Shown here: piece after piece, positions 10,173 to 18,126 of the stretch
How the letters are laid out: every line of letters starts with the position of its first letter
Position numbering within the stretch: the first letter of the stretch is position 1
From: Acinetobacter sp. NIPH 2100
GTDB taxonomy: Bacteria > Pseudomonadota > Gammaproteobacteria > Pseudomonadales > Moraxellaceae
DNA: 64,000 bases
Direction: 5' to 3'
Assembly: GCF_000369805.1 (NCBI RefSeq)
Contig: NZ_KB850224.1
Span: 1,225,924 to 1,289,923, forward strand
Notes under the pieces: generated by a model
What the model saw: the letters and a program-made list of their open reading frames with translations, nothing else
What the model was told of the DNA's origin: nothing
Databases searched by the model: none
Position numbers and translations under genes: made by a program

Positions 10173-10979
10173 ATGAAAAAATTGGCTTTAATGATTGCAG
10201 GTTTAACTGCAATGGCGACTTCTGTGACCTCTGCTGCGGAAACGGTTGATCAGTCAAGTGCGTATCAACAAGCTTATGCATTGTATGTGCTTTATCATCC
10301 AAATAATAAAGAGCAGAGCAGTTCGGCTTTATTAAAGCAGTATACTCAAGACTATGCGGCATTATTCAAAAACAATAAAAAAGTCAATCAACAGCAGTTT
10401 GTACAATATGAACAAACACGCTTAGAGCCATTATTAAAACAACGCCGTGACATGTCTGAGAAGCAGGCACATGTACGCTATGGCATTTTGGACAATAATA
10501 AAGATCAGAAGCTCACTTTAAAAGAGTTTCAGGAAACAGGCTTAAAAACATTTAATGAATTCGATAAAAATCAGGATGGTTTAATTAACGGGGAAGATGC
10601 AAAACTATCTGAAAATAGTACGGCAACTCATGATGGCTTCCGTGTCAAACTTCCAATCTCGATGCCAATGCCAAGTAATATCAATGAGTTCATCACACAA
10701 TATGGTCAAGGAAAGGCATATGTGACACTCGGTGATTATTTGACTGCGCGAGATAAAAAATTCTTTGAAACCGATGCCAATGGCGACCATATTGTGACTG
10801 AAAAAGAATATGTTGATGAGTTTATGGGGCGCTTTGATCGTAATATTGCATCTGGCAAAATTAAGATGCAGGAAATGGCTGCACAGCAATTCCAAGCAAT
10901 CAGCGAAGGTAAATCTACGATCCAAAGCAGCGATATTCAAAAGTTTGTAAAGAAGATTGATCAAGCCATTAGTCAATAA
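10173..10979 (+). CDS. Secreted EF-hand calcium-binding protein
   Basis: This 268-residue protein starts MKKLALMIAGLTAMATS with a clear signal peptide cleaved near SAAE. Three canonical 12-residue EF-hand loops are visible: DNNKDQKLTLKE, DKNQDGLINGED and DANGDHIVTEKE. They fall in two groups, the first two adjacent and the third about 60 residues later. The ATG at 10173 has AAGGA seven bases upstream and is preferred over the longer frame from 10149. It follows the TonB-dependent receptor after 68 bases with no terminator between, so the two are probably co-transcribed and iron-regulated. Its role is unknown: a periplasmic or surface calcium-responsive partner of the receptor is an inference. 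Confidence 0.8.
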   Translation: MKKLALMIAGLTAMATSVTSAAETVDQSSAYQQAYALYVLYHPNNKEQSSSALLKQYTQDYAALFKNNKKVNQQQFVQYEQTRLEPLLKQRRDMSEKQAHVRYGILDNNKDQKLTLKEFQETGLKTFNEFDKNQDGLINGEDAKLSENSTATHDGFRVKLPISMPMPSNINEFITQYGQGKAYVTLGDYLTARDKKFFETDANGDHIVTEKEYVDEFMGRFDRNIASGKIKMQEMAAQQFQAISEGKSTIQSSDIQKFVKKIDQAISQ

Positions 10980-11089
10980 ATCTTGATTTGAATTTTGAAT
11001 GCCAGCAAAGAAAACAGTCTTTTGAGGTGGCACATCTTTTGCTAAAACAAAAATAAGATCGCTTTACTAGCTATCGCTGAGTAATAGAC

Positions 11090-11140
11090 AAAGGCGTCTA
11101 TTCAGCATCATTCAGTTGGTGTTTGAGTAGGCGCTTTTTT
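11090..11140 (+). terminator. Probable terminator after the receptor/EF-hand unit
   Basis: An 11-base stem aaaggcgtcta / taggcgctttt with two G-U pairs, a 27-base loop, and a T-rich 3' end. It lies 110 bases beyond the EF-hand gene stop. Confidence 0.55.
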
Positions 11141-11401
11141 ATTTTGGGAAACCTGATAAGGTCAAACGCTATATTTTTCGATAAATAACGATTGATGAAG
11201 AGCATATTTGATCTAGATGATGTGGAGTAACACTCATTCTAAAAACGTATGAAGTAGTGCACCGAATTGGTGTGAAAATGATTTTTGCACTAAATGTTAG
11301 TCATCAAAGATCAAAAGATGCTCATTGAATCCATGTAAACAGATGATTTATTAAAGATGAATAGACTGGCGTATTGTTATTTTTAGTGTATCTTTATTAA
11401 G

Positions 11402-11425
11402 CGATATATTTTTAAAAACATATCG
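11402..11425. promoter_or_regulatory. ModE-like palindromic operator ahead of modA
   Basis: A 24-base palindrome with arms CGATAT and ATATCG around a TTTTTAAAAA core; only one symmetric pair mismatches. ModE operators have the form of inverted TATA-rich half sites preceded by CG-type bases, which this fits. It ends 18 bases before the modA start, consistent with repression by molybdate-bound ModE. No modE gene is in the window. Confidence 0.6.
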
Positions 11426-11443
11426 AAATTTGAGGACAGAATA

Positions 11444-12214
11444 ATGTCAATAATGATGAAAAAAGCCTATCAATGCTGCACAGTTTTAGCAGCCAGTTTA
11501 TGTATTCATACGTATGCATTTGCGGGGGATGCCATTACGGTTTATGCCGCTGCCAGCTTAACCAATGCAGTGAATGAACTCGATACACTCTATGAACAGA
11601 AAAATAAAACTGAGGTCAAAACCTCGTATGCAGGTTCTTCTACCTTAGCCAAACAAATAGAAGCGGGTGCACCCGCTGACGTGTTTATGTCGGCAGATGT
11701 GCAATGGATGGATTATCTACAAAGTAAACAGTTGGTTACGCCAACCGATCGCATTAATTTATTAGGCAATCGTTTAGTGGTAATTACACCTAAGGATCGT
11801 CCAATTCAATTAAAAATGGATAAAAACTTTGATCCAGCCAAGGCGATTCAAGGCAAGCTGTGTACTGGGGATACTAAGAGTGTGCCAGTCGGAAAATATG
11901 CAAAACAGGCTTTAACCTCACTGGGTTGGTGGGACAAAGTTGAATCAAAACTGGTTGAAACTGAAGATGTCCGCGCCGCATTAAACTTTGTCGCTCGTGG
12001 TGAATGTCAGGTTGGGATTGTTTATGCGACAGATGCTGCAATCAATAAAGATGTGGTCGTAGCGGGTATTTTCCCTGAAAATACGCATCCACCGATTATT
12101 TCCCCTGTTGGCCTCACCAAGAAAAATGCCGATTCAATCAAGTTTTATAAATTTCTACAAAGTGGGCAGGCAAAAACCGTGTTTAAAAAATATGGTTTTA
12201 CTGTGTTGAAGTAA
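11444..12214 (+). CDS. modA: Molybdate ABC transporter, periplasmic binding protein
   Basis: This 256-residue protein has a signal peptide ending near AFAGDA. The mature start ITVYAAASLTNAVNEL is the hallmark of ModA, in which the Ser of the AASL segment helps bind the oxyanion. Further ModA motifs are YAGSSTLAKQIEAGAPADVFMSAD (split across residues 65-90) and the region GIVYATDAA near residue 200. It binds molybdate or tungstate and delivers it to ModBC. The start has GAGG about eight bases upstream. It is the first gene of modABC, with only seven bases to modB, and sits behind a ModE-like palindrome. Confidence 0.95.
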   Translation: MSIMMKKAYQCCTVLAASLCIHTYAFAGDAITVYAAASLTNAVNELDTLYEQKNKTEVKTSYAGSSTLAKQIEAGAPADVFMSADVQWMDYLQSKQLVTPTDRINLLGNRLVVITPKDRPIQLKMDKNFDPAKAIQGKLCTGDTKSVPVGKYAKQALTSLGWWDKVESKLVETEDVRAALNFVARGECQVGIVYATDAAINKDVVVAGIFPENTHPPIISPVGLTKKNADSIKFYKFLQSGQAKTVFKKYGFTVLK

Positions 12215-12221
12215 CTGAACG

Positions 12222-12914
12222 ATGATCCTAAGTCCTGAAGAAATCGAAGTTCTCAAGCTGTCATGCAAAGTGGCAGCAACCTGTTTGGCATTTAGCTTAA
12301 TCCCAGCGACGTTGGTCGCTTGGGTTTTGGCTCGAAAAGAGTTTTGGGGAAAATCACTCTTTGAGACTTTGGTATTTTTACCGTTGGTCTTGCCGCCTGT
12401 TGTTCCAGGGTATTTATTACTCCAACTGTTTGGTAATCGTGGGTTATTGGGTCAGTATCTTGCGCCGCTTGGTTTAGAGTTTGCCTTTAATTGGAAAGGA
12501 GCTGTATTGGCCTCTGCTGTGATGGGATTCCCTTTGTTAGTGCAATCGATTCGACTGGCCATTGAGTTGGTCGATCAACGTTTGGAAATGGCTGCAAAGA
12601 CTTTGGGCGCTTCCTCCTTTGGGGCGTTTATGCAAGTGACTCTACCACTCGCTAGTAGTGGGATTTTGGTGGGTGGGATTTTATGTTTTTGCCGAAGTTT
12701 AGGGGAGTTCGGGGCAACCATTACTTTCGTGGGTAATATTGCCAGTGAAACACGAACCCTACCTTTGGCAATGTATAGCTTGATGCAGCAACCTGATACC
12801 GAAGCAGCGGTATGGCGATTGATTATCCTATCCTTGTCTGTGGCTTTCTTTGCACTATGGTTTGCGCAGTGGTTCAATCGTTATCAAAAAAACAAGCGTG
12901 GGTATTCAGCATGA
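12222..12914 (+). CDS. modB: Molybdate ABC transporter permease
   Basis: This 230-residue integral membrane protein has about five hydrophobic segments. The cytoplasmic EAA-type loop that contacts the ATPase is visible as EMAAKTLGASSFGAFMQVTLP (around residues 125-145). The segment FLPLVLPPVVPGYLLL is typical of ModB. Length matches the family. The stop overlaps the modC start by four bases (ATGA), so the two are translationally coupled. Confidence 0.95.
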   Translation: MILSPEEIEVLKLSCKVAATCLAFSLIPATLVAWVLARKEFWGKSLFETLVFLPLVLPPVVPGYLLLQLFGNRGLLGQYLAPLGLEFAFNWKGAVLASAVMGFPLLVQSIRLAIELVDQRLEMAAKTLGASSFGAFMQVTLPLASSGILVGGILCFCRSLGEFGATITFVGNIASETRTLPLAMYSLMQQPDTEAAVWRLIILSLSVAFFALWFAQWFNRYQKNKRGYSA

Positions 12915-13528
12915 TTGATTGTCATATACAGTTGCAACAAGGGCAATTTTGTCTGGATCAACGCTTTCAATCTGATCAGCCTGTGATTGGTTTATTTGGT
13001 GCGTCTGGCTCAGGCAAAACCACGATTTTACATAGCATAGCAGGTTTAATTCGACCACAAGCCGGCTGGATTAAAATCCAAAATCAGACTTGGTTTAATC
13101 AGGCAGAGAATATTCATCTCAGTATACAACAGCGTCGAGTAGGCTTGGTCTTTCAGGATGCACAGCTGTTCCCACATAAAAATGTTAAACAGAATTTACT
13201 GTTTGGTTTTAAGCATATTGCACCACAGCAACGTCAATTTGAACCGGACTATATCATTGAGCTGCTCAAATTGGGACATTTGACTGAACGTATGCCGATT
13301 AAGTTGTCTGGAGGAGAAAAACAACGGGTGGCTTTGGGACGTGCCTTGTTGTACTCACCACAATTGCTGCTTTTAGATGAACCACTTTCTGCGTTGGACA
13401 CGGCACATAAAGCAGAGATTATTCCTTTTTTCCAACGTATTAAGCAGGAGATCAAGATTCCAATGCTGTATGTGAGTCATGATCATTCAGAGATAGAACA
13501 ACTCACGGATGAAATCTGGTATTTATAA
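12911..13528 (+). CDS. modC: Molybdate ABC transporter ATPase, short form lacking a TOBE domain
   Basis: This 205-residue ABC ATPase has Walker A GASGSGKT near residues 31-38, signature LSGGEKQRVALGRAL, Walker B LLLLDEPLSALD and a switch His in YVSHDHSE. Most ModC proteins are about 350 residues and carry a C-terminal molybdate-binding TOBE/Mop domain; here the protein ends right after the ABC fold and the frame closes 15 bases before the convergent chrA. The start at 12911 overlaps the modB stop and gives the usual N-terminus; the longer frame running back into modB was rejected. Confidence 0.9.
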   Translation: MIDCHIQLQQGQFCLDQRFQSDQPVIGLFGASGSGKTTILHSIAGLIRPQAGWIKIQNQTWFNQAENIHLSIQQRRVGLVFQDAQLFPHKNVKQNLLFGFKHIAPQQRQFEPDYIIELLKLGHLTERMPIKLSGGEKQRVALGRALLYSPQLLLLDEPLSALDTAHKAEIIPFFQRIKQEIKIPMLYVSHDHSEIEQLTDEIWYL

Positions 13529-13543
13529 ATGAATAACAGCAGT

Positions 13544-14887
13544 TTAAGCACCGATATATAAGATGAGGCCACAAAAGGCTGAAGCAAAAATCACATACAA
13601 TACGTTGAGCTGAAATTTAAATAAGGCAATCAGCGCACCTATTGTAATCAAGGCTGCTTCGTAATTAAAAGCATGATCAAAACCCTTTGGCCACAACACA
13701 TGATAACTAAAGAACAAAGCCAGATTTAAAATAACACCGACCACTGCCGCAGTAATTGCAGTGAGTGGTGCAGTAAATTTCAGTTCATTATGTGTGGACT
13801 CAATCATTGGTGCACCCGCTAAAATAAATACAAAGGAAAATAAAAAGGTAAACCAAGTGACAATCACCGCACCAATTGCCCCTGCTAAAAATAGCTGATC
13901 AGCGCCCAATAATGCATGGTTATAAGCTCCCAAAAAGCCCACGAAAGCAACTACCATAATTAATGGACCTGGGGTACTTTCACCGAGTGCCAAGCCATCA
14001 ATCATTTGGGTAGGGCGGAGCCAAGCATAATGATTGACTGCACCTTGGTAGACATAAGGCAAAACTGCATAAGCACCACCAAAGGTCAGTAAGGCAGCTT
14101 TGGTAAAGAACCATGCCATTTGCGTATAGCTATGTTGCCAACCGAGGCTTAGGGTTAAAAGCGTGATTGGAATCAACCAGAGCAAGGCTGCAATGACCAC
14201 GATTTTAATCAGGTTTGTCCAACGAAAAATTGCATGGGCAGGCGTAGGCGTATCATCATCAATCAATGCCGTGCCATAATTTTTTTGGTTATTTTGATGC
14301 GCAGCTTGATGGGTAAATAAATCTGGTTTTTTCTTGCTCAGTAAATATCCCGTAAGCGCGGCAGCAAATACGATCAAAGGGAAAGGAACATTAAAAACAA
14401 AGATAGCAATAAAGGCTGCTGCTGCAATTAACCAAAGAAATGAATTTTTGAGCGTTCGGCTACCTATACGATAGGTTGCATGGAATACAATGGCTGTGAC
14501 CGCTGGTTTGATCCCATAAAACAGTCCTGCAATGATGGAGACATCTCCAAATTTCACGTAAATCCATGACAGCGCAATTAAAATAAATAAAGAGGGCAGC
14601 ACAAATAGAATCCCTGCAATTAAACCACCCTTGGTTCGATGCATGAGCCAGCCAATATAAGTCGCGAGTTGTTGTGCTTCGGGACCTGGAAGTAGCATGC
14701 AGTAATTCAGTGCATGTAAGAATCTTTTCTCAGAAATCCAGCGTTTTTGTTCCACTAGTTCCTGATGCATCACTGCAATTTGACCGGCAGGGCCACCAAA
14801 GCTAATAAAGCCTAATTTCAGCCAGAACAGAAAAGCTTGCCAGAAAGGAACTGATTGAATTGGGGGCGTTATATCAGATTGTGGCAT
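13544..14887 (-). CDS. chrA: Chromate transporter, two-domain ChrA
   Basis: The 447 residues contain two homologous CHR halves. The first carries GFISFGGPAGQIAVM and LPGPEAQQLATYIGW near the N-terminus. The second carries LLTFGGAYAVLPYVYQ and STPGPLIMVVAFVGF after a hydrophilic linker near residue 200. About ten membrane segments are predicted. Long-chain ChrA proteins export chromate using the proton motive force. The ATG at 14887 has GGAA seven bases upstream; the longer frame begins at a TTG four codons earlier. It is convergent with modABC; both systems handle oxyanions, but no shared regulation is visible. Confidence 0.92.
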   Translation of the reverse strand: MPQSDITPPIQSVPFWQAFLFWLKLGFISFGGPAGQIAVMHQELVEQKRWISEKRFLHALNYCMLLPGPEAQQLATYIGWLMHRTKGGLIAGILFVLPSLFILIALSWIYVKFGDVSIIAGLFYGIKPAVTAIVFHATYRIGSRTLKNSFLWLIAAAAFIAIFVFNVPFPLIVFAAALTGYLLSKKKPDLFTHQAAHQNNQKNYGTALIDDDTPTPAHAIFRWTNLIKIVVIAALLWLIPITLLTLSLGWQHSYTQMAWFFTKAALLTFGGAYAVLPYVYQGAVNHYAWLRPTQMIDGLALGESTPGPLIMVVAFVGFLGAYNHALLGADQLFLAGAIGAVIVTWFTFLFSFVFILAGAPMIESTHNELKFTAPLTAITAAVVGVILNLALFFSYHVLWPKGFDHAFNYEAALITIGALIALFKFQLNVLYVIFASAFCGLILYIGA

Positions 14888-15027
14888 GGTGGTTTCCAAA
14901 GCGTTTTATTTTTATCGTTGTATCATAGGGGATGATTACAATTGAGCTTAGCTAATTTAGTGGCTTAATAATTCAAAATGATGAAAACATGCGATGTATA
15001 GTTCGATTTCATCATTTTGAAAGTTTT

Positions 15028-15312
15028 TTAACCATTTAATTCTTTTAAAAAAGCCCAAGGGAAAATCCCTTTATCATGTCCATCATCAAAACAAATTTGA
15101 ATCCCGTAACCTTGGGAATAGATGGCTGAGATTGCAACATGATCTGGATAATGAACATCTTGTTGTCGTAGACGTTTAGCTCGACAAAAACCGCAAGGAC
15201 AGCTAGCTCTGAGCTGAGCATGGCTAAAGTCCTTTTGCGTACCGTCATCCCACATCAGAAACAGGCGTTGTTGCTCGGTATCAACTTTGAGCTGATTGGG
15301 TTCAAGCGGCAT
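15028..15312 (-). CDS. DUF971 (GBBH-like N-terminal) domain protein
   Basis: This 94-residue protein matches the DUF971 domain, which also forms the N-terminal zinc/iron-binding part of gamma-butyrobetaine hydroxylase. A cysteine cluster CPCGFC lies near residues 38-43, and the C-terminus has ICFDDGHDKGIFPWAFL, the typical end of the domain. Stand-alone DUF971 proteins are associated with metal or Fe-S handling in several gene clusters. It is the last gene of the eight-gene minus-strand unit and overlaps the HEAT-repeat gene by 11 bases, so it is probably co-translated. A maturation or metal-delivery role for the flavoprotein/ferredoxin pair is an inference. Confidence 0.85.
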   Translation of the reverse strand: MPLEPNQLKVDTEQQRLFLMWDDGTQKDFSHAQLRASCPCGFCRAKRLRQQDVHYPDHVAISAIYSQGYGIQICFDDGHDKGIFPWAFLKELNG

Positions 15313-16294
15313 AAAGTTTCTCCTGAATCAGCGCCAGTCCAATACGAATCGATTTACGGACTTCTGGATCAGGGTCTTCCGCATGCTGTAATAAAATATT
15401 TTGAGCTGATTCCCCACCAATTTCACCTAAGGCAATGGCAACTTCTTTGCGTAAGTTGCTGATGTCATGCTGGAAATTTTCTTGTAGTTTTACAATTGCC
15501 GCTTTGGATTTGATTAAACCTAAACTGCGAGTAACCGCAATTCGAACTTGCCAATAAGCATCATCCAGTTGCTGCAAAAGAGGTAGTTCTAGTTCAATGG
15601 CTTTTAATTTACCGATGGTCAAGGCGGCTTCGACACGAAGTTGCCATGCCTCGGCTGTGAGAGAACTGTGTAAGGCAGATAAAATTTCGGGTGTTAAAGC
15701 TTGGCTAGCCGCTAAAGCACCTGTCGCGATACGACGAATTTCTGTATCAACATCATGCTGTGCGATCTGTGCCAGTGTTGTCAAGCCTTCCTGTTTCTGC
15801 AACCAACTTAGGGTGCTCACAGCTTCTTTACGTACGAGGGGATTGGCATGTTGAACATGCTTATGGATGGCACCAAATAATGGTTCAGCGCGCAACTCTT
15901 TAAGTGCTCTTAAGATGGAGGCAATCACAAAGTCATCGTGATGCTGCAAGTAGCTTGCCAGATGATCAGCAGATTCAGTATGTTTAATCTCACTAAGACT
16001 TTGTGCTGCAGCGATACGCACATTTTCATGTTGATCATCTAAAGCTTGAGCCAATGTATGTAAAGAAGTTGCATCCTCCCAACCTTCTAAACGGGTGGCA
16101 GCTCGCTCGCGTACTTTGCTTGCGGGATCATGTAAAACAGCATGCTGCAACCAAGGCAATAATTCTGTTTGTTCCTCATCGGCAATATTCATAATTGCGA
16201 CAAAGCGGATATTTTCGTCGTCCTGATTCAGTTGACGGAGATAATCAGCATAATCCTCATCAATCTCCGCAAGGATTGGGTAATTTAGACTCAT
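15302..16294 (-). CDS. HEAT-repeat (PBS lyase-type) protein
   Basis: This 330-residue soluble protein is built from roughly eight to nine 31-residue alpha-helical repeats, for example DPASKVRERAATRLEGW, ENVRIAAAQSLSEIKH, NPLVRKEAVSTLSWL and DPDPEVRKSIRIGLAL. Such repeats are found in phycobilin-lyase-like and scaffold proteins and usually mediate protein contacts. No catalytic motif is seen and no signal peptide is present. It follows the ABC ATPase by 12 bases in the minus-strand unit. A scaffold or chaperone role for the redox pair is plausible but unproven. Confidence 0.85.
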   Translation of the reverse strand: MSLNYPILAEIDEDYADYLRQLNQDDENIRFVAIMNIADEEQTELLPWLQHAVLHDPASKVRERAATRLEGWEDATSLHTLAQALDDQHENVRIAAAQSLSEIKHTESADHLASYLQHHDDFVIASILRALKELRAEPLFGAIHKHVQHANPLVRKEAVSTLSWLQKQEGLTTLAQIAQHDVDTEIRRIATGALAASQALTPEILSALHSSLTAEAWQLRVEAALTIGKLKAIELELPLLQQLDDAYWQVRIAVTRSLGLIKSKAAIVKLQENFQHDISNLRKEVAIALGEIGGESAQNILLQHAEDPDPEVRKSIRIGLALIQEKLYAA

Positions 16295-16306
16295 ATTTTA
16301 TTATTC

Positions 16307-17128
16307 CTAAACAGCGACTTTCTGATTTAAACCGAGTGGATTCAATCGACTCAGTTCAGCTTGGGTGGCGTGTTTTAATACTTGAATGCAATGTTTTTTA
16401 ATTTGGGTAAATTCAGTCGAAGTGACCAGATCAACATGTCTTGGGCGAGGGAAATCCAGTTTGATTTCTTCAATAATACGTCCTGGGCGATGGCTCATGA
16501 TCAAGACCCGATCTGCCAGAAATAAAGCTTCATCAATATCGTGGGTAATGAATAGCACTGAAGTTTGAATACTTTGCCAGATTTCAAGCAGCAGTTCCTG
16601 CATCTTTAAACGGGTTTGGGCATCCAGTGCACCAAAAGGCTCATCCATCAGCAATACACGAGGTTGATTGATCAGCACGCGTGCAATTTCAACCCGTTGT
16701 TGCATTCCACCTGACAATTCAGCGGGATATTTATGTTCAAAACCTTTTAAGCCGACCAGTTCAATCATTTGCTGGGCTTGAACTAAGCGTTGTGCTTTAG
16801 AGAAGCCTTTCATTTTTAAGCCAAAGCAAACATTCTCTAGCACACTTTTCCATGGAAATAGGGTGTGCTGCTGAAACACTAAACCACGGTCAGATGAGGG
16901 TTTCTGAATGGCTTTTTGATCCAGCAACATGGTGCCTGAGCTAATTGGCAAATGGCCTGCCAGTGCGCCAAGCAGTGTTGATTTGCCACAACCAGAAGGT
17001 CCGAGCAAACAGACAAATTCACCTGCTTGAATATCAAAAGAGACATGATCTAAGGCCTGAAAACGTTGTTTGTCTTGCCCAAGGTGCAGATTGATATTGT
17101 GTAAATGGATATGACCGTACTGACTCAT
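16307..17128 (-). CDS. ABC transporter ATPase, nitrate/sulfonate/taurine type
   Basis: This 273-residue ATPase has Walker A GPSGCGKST near residues 42-50, Q-loop FQQHTLFPW, signature LSGGMQQRVEIARVL, Walker B VLLMDEPFGALD, and the switch His in FITHDIDEALF. The pattern and the C-terminal MSHRPGRIIEE segment place it in the SsuB/TauB/NrtD group. It starts one base after the permease stop (TAATATG) with AGGAAGG as ribosome binding site inside the permease end. The substrate cannot be read from the ATPase; a reduced sulfur or organosulfur compound is suggested by the company it keeps. Confidence 0.9.
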   Translation of the reverse strand: MSQYGHIHLHNINLHLGQDKQRFQALDHVSFDIQAGEFVCLLGPSGCGKSTLLGALAGHLPISSGTMLLDQKAIQKPSSDRGLVFQQHTLFPWKSVLENVCFGLKMKGFSKAQRLVQAQQMIELVGLKGFEHKYPAELSGGMQQRVEIARVLINQPRVLLMDEPFGALDAQTRLKMQELLLEIWQSIQTSVLFITHDIDEALFLADRVLIMSHRPGRIIEEIKLDFPRPRHVDLVTSTEFTQIKKHCIQVLKHATQAELSRLNPLGLNQKVAV

Positions 17129-17129
17129 A

Positions 17130-17972
17130 TTATGCCTTCCTTAACTGATACCAAGGGGTAAGTTTTTTACCGAGATAGCGCAGAAAAGCACTGCTGAACA
17201 TGCCTAGTGCCCCGATCAATAACATGCCTACAATAATGTCGGCATAGTTTTGCAAGGTGAAGGATTCCCAAGTGAAATAGCCAATGCCTAACTGACCAGA
17301 GATCATTTCAGCCGTTACCAGACAGAACCAGCAAGTCCCCATGCCAATGGCTAAACCAGTGGTAATACTCGGTAAAGAACCTGGAATAATCACTTCGCGT
17401 AAAATAGCAAACTGGCCTGCACCTAGACTTTTTGCAGATGCAATCAGGCGTTGGTCAACAGCCTCAACACCATGAATGGTATTGAGCAAGATTGGAAATA
17501 GCGCGCCTAAAAAAGTAATGAAAATCATCGATGCTTCTGAGGAGGGGAACATCAAAATGGCTAAGGGAATCCATGCCACCGCAGGAATCGGGCGCAAGAT
17601 TTCTAGGGGGGGCATAAACAGGGCCGCCAGCATTTTGGAATAACCAATCAATAATCCTAAAACCACGCCGATCACTGATGCGAGTAAAAAACCAATCAGA
17701 ACGCGAGTAATACTGGCTTTGACATGGGCGAGTGCGGTATCAAGTTCAGCAAAAGCGAGCAACGATTGAATAACATCTCGTGGCGAAGGTACATTGGCGA
17801 AGTTGATCAGTCCTAAATTTAAATGGTACTGCGAGGCCAATTGCCAAAACATAAGACTGAGTAGCAGTGATATCACACTTAATAAATACGAAATCACACG
17901 ACTTTTTGAAAATATAAACACAGGGCGGATTGCCTTGGGGGAGATGACTTGGGTGTCCGCTAAACTATTCAC
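17130..17972 (-). CDS. ABC transporter permease, nitrate/sulfonate/taurine type
   Basis: This 280-residue membrane protein has about six hydrophobic segments and the binding-protein-dependent transport loop SAKSLGAGQFAILREVIIP, near residue 185. The segment EILRPIPAVAWIPLAIL is characteristic of SsuC/TauC proteins. Translation probably begins at GTG 17972 with AGGAG ten bases upstream. A 154-base gap separates it from the binding-protein gene, and a dispersed repeat occupies most of that gap, which may alter the expression ratio of the two. Confidence 0.9.
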   Translation of the reverse strand: MNSLADTQVISPKAIRPVFIFSKSRVISYLLSVISLLLSLMFWQLASQYHLNLGLINFANVPSPRDVIQSLLAFAELDTALAHVKASITRVLIGFLLASVIGVVLGLLIGYSKMLAALFMPPLEILRPIPAVAWIPLAILMFPSSEASMIFITFLGALFPILLNTIHGVEAVDQRLIASAKSLGAGQFAILREVIIPGSLPSITTGLAIGMGTCWFCLVTAEMISGQLGIGYFTWESFTLQNYADIIVGMLLIGALGMFSSAFLRYLGKKLTPWYQLRKA

Positions 17973-18000
17973 TTTGTTTTCTCCTGAATTTCTTAAAATT

Positions 18001-18119
18001 AACCTCTCCCTAACCCTCTCCTAAAGAAGAGGGAACGCCGCGAAATAATGAAGTCTTTAAATTCGTGGCCTTGCGAAGCTCCGCTTCTCACCCTTTGAAA
18101 AGGCGGATTTAGGGGGGAT
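18001..18119. repeat. Dispersed intergenic repeat inside an operon (copy 1)
   Basis: GC-rich stretches ccctctcctaaagaagaggg and ccctttgaaaaggcggattt flank a less ordered core. The first forms a hairpin (CCCTCT/AGAGGG). The right end (ggatttaggggggat) is shared with copies at 45079-45179 and 46072-46167. It sits between the binding-protein and permease genes. Confidence 0.6.
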
Positions 18120-18126
18120 GTTCAGA

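Larger units (their letters stand above)
10980..11443. other. Intergenic region between EF-hand gene and modA
   Basis: This 464-base AT-rich stretch holds the terminator at 11090-11140 and the palindrome at 11402-11425. I see no coding frame with a credible start and ribosome binding site, and no structure resembling a molybdenum-cofactor riboswitch that I could support. Confidence 0.5.

Noticed and set aside
10605-11033. 142-codon minus-strand frame opposite the EF-hand gene
   Set aside because: Mirror of a well-supported gene with three EF-hand loops; the translation has no family-like features.
11141-11401. Molybdenum-cofactor riboswitch ahead of modA
   Set aside because: No multi-stem structure could be traced by eye; the palindrome at 11402-11425 is a better explanation for control.
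12812-12910. Longer N-terminus for modC
   Set aside because: It would overlap modB by 100 bases; the ATG overlapping the modB stop gives the normal family start.
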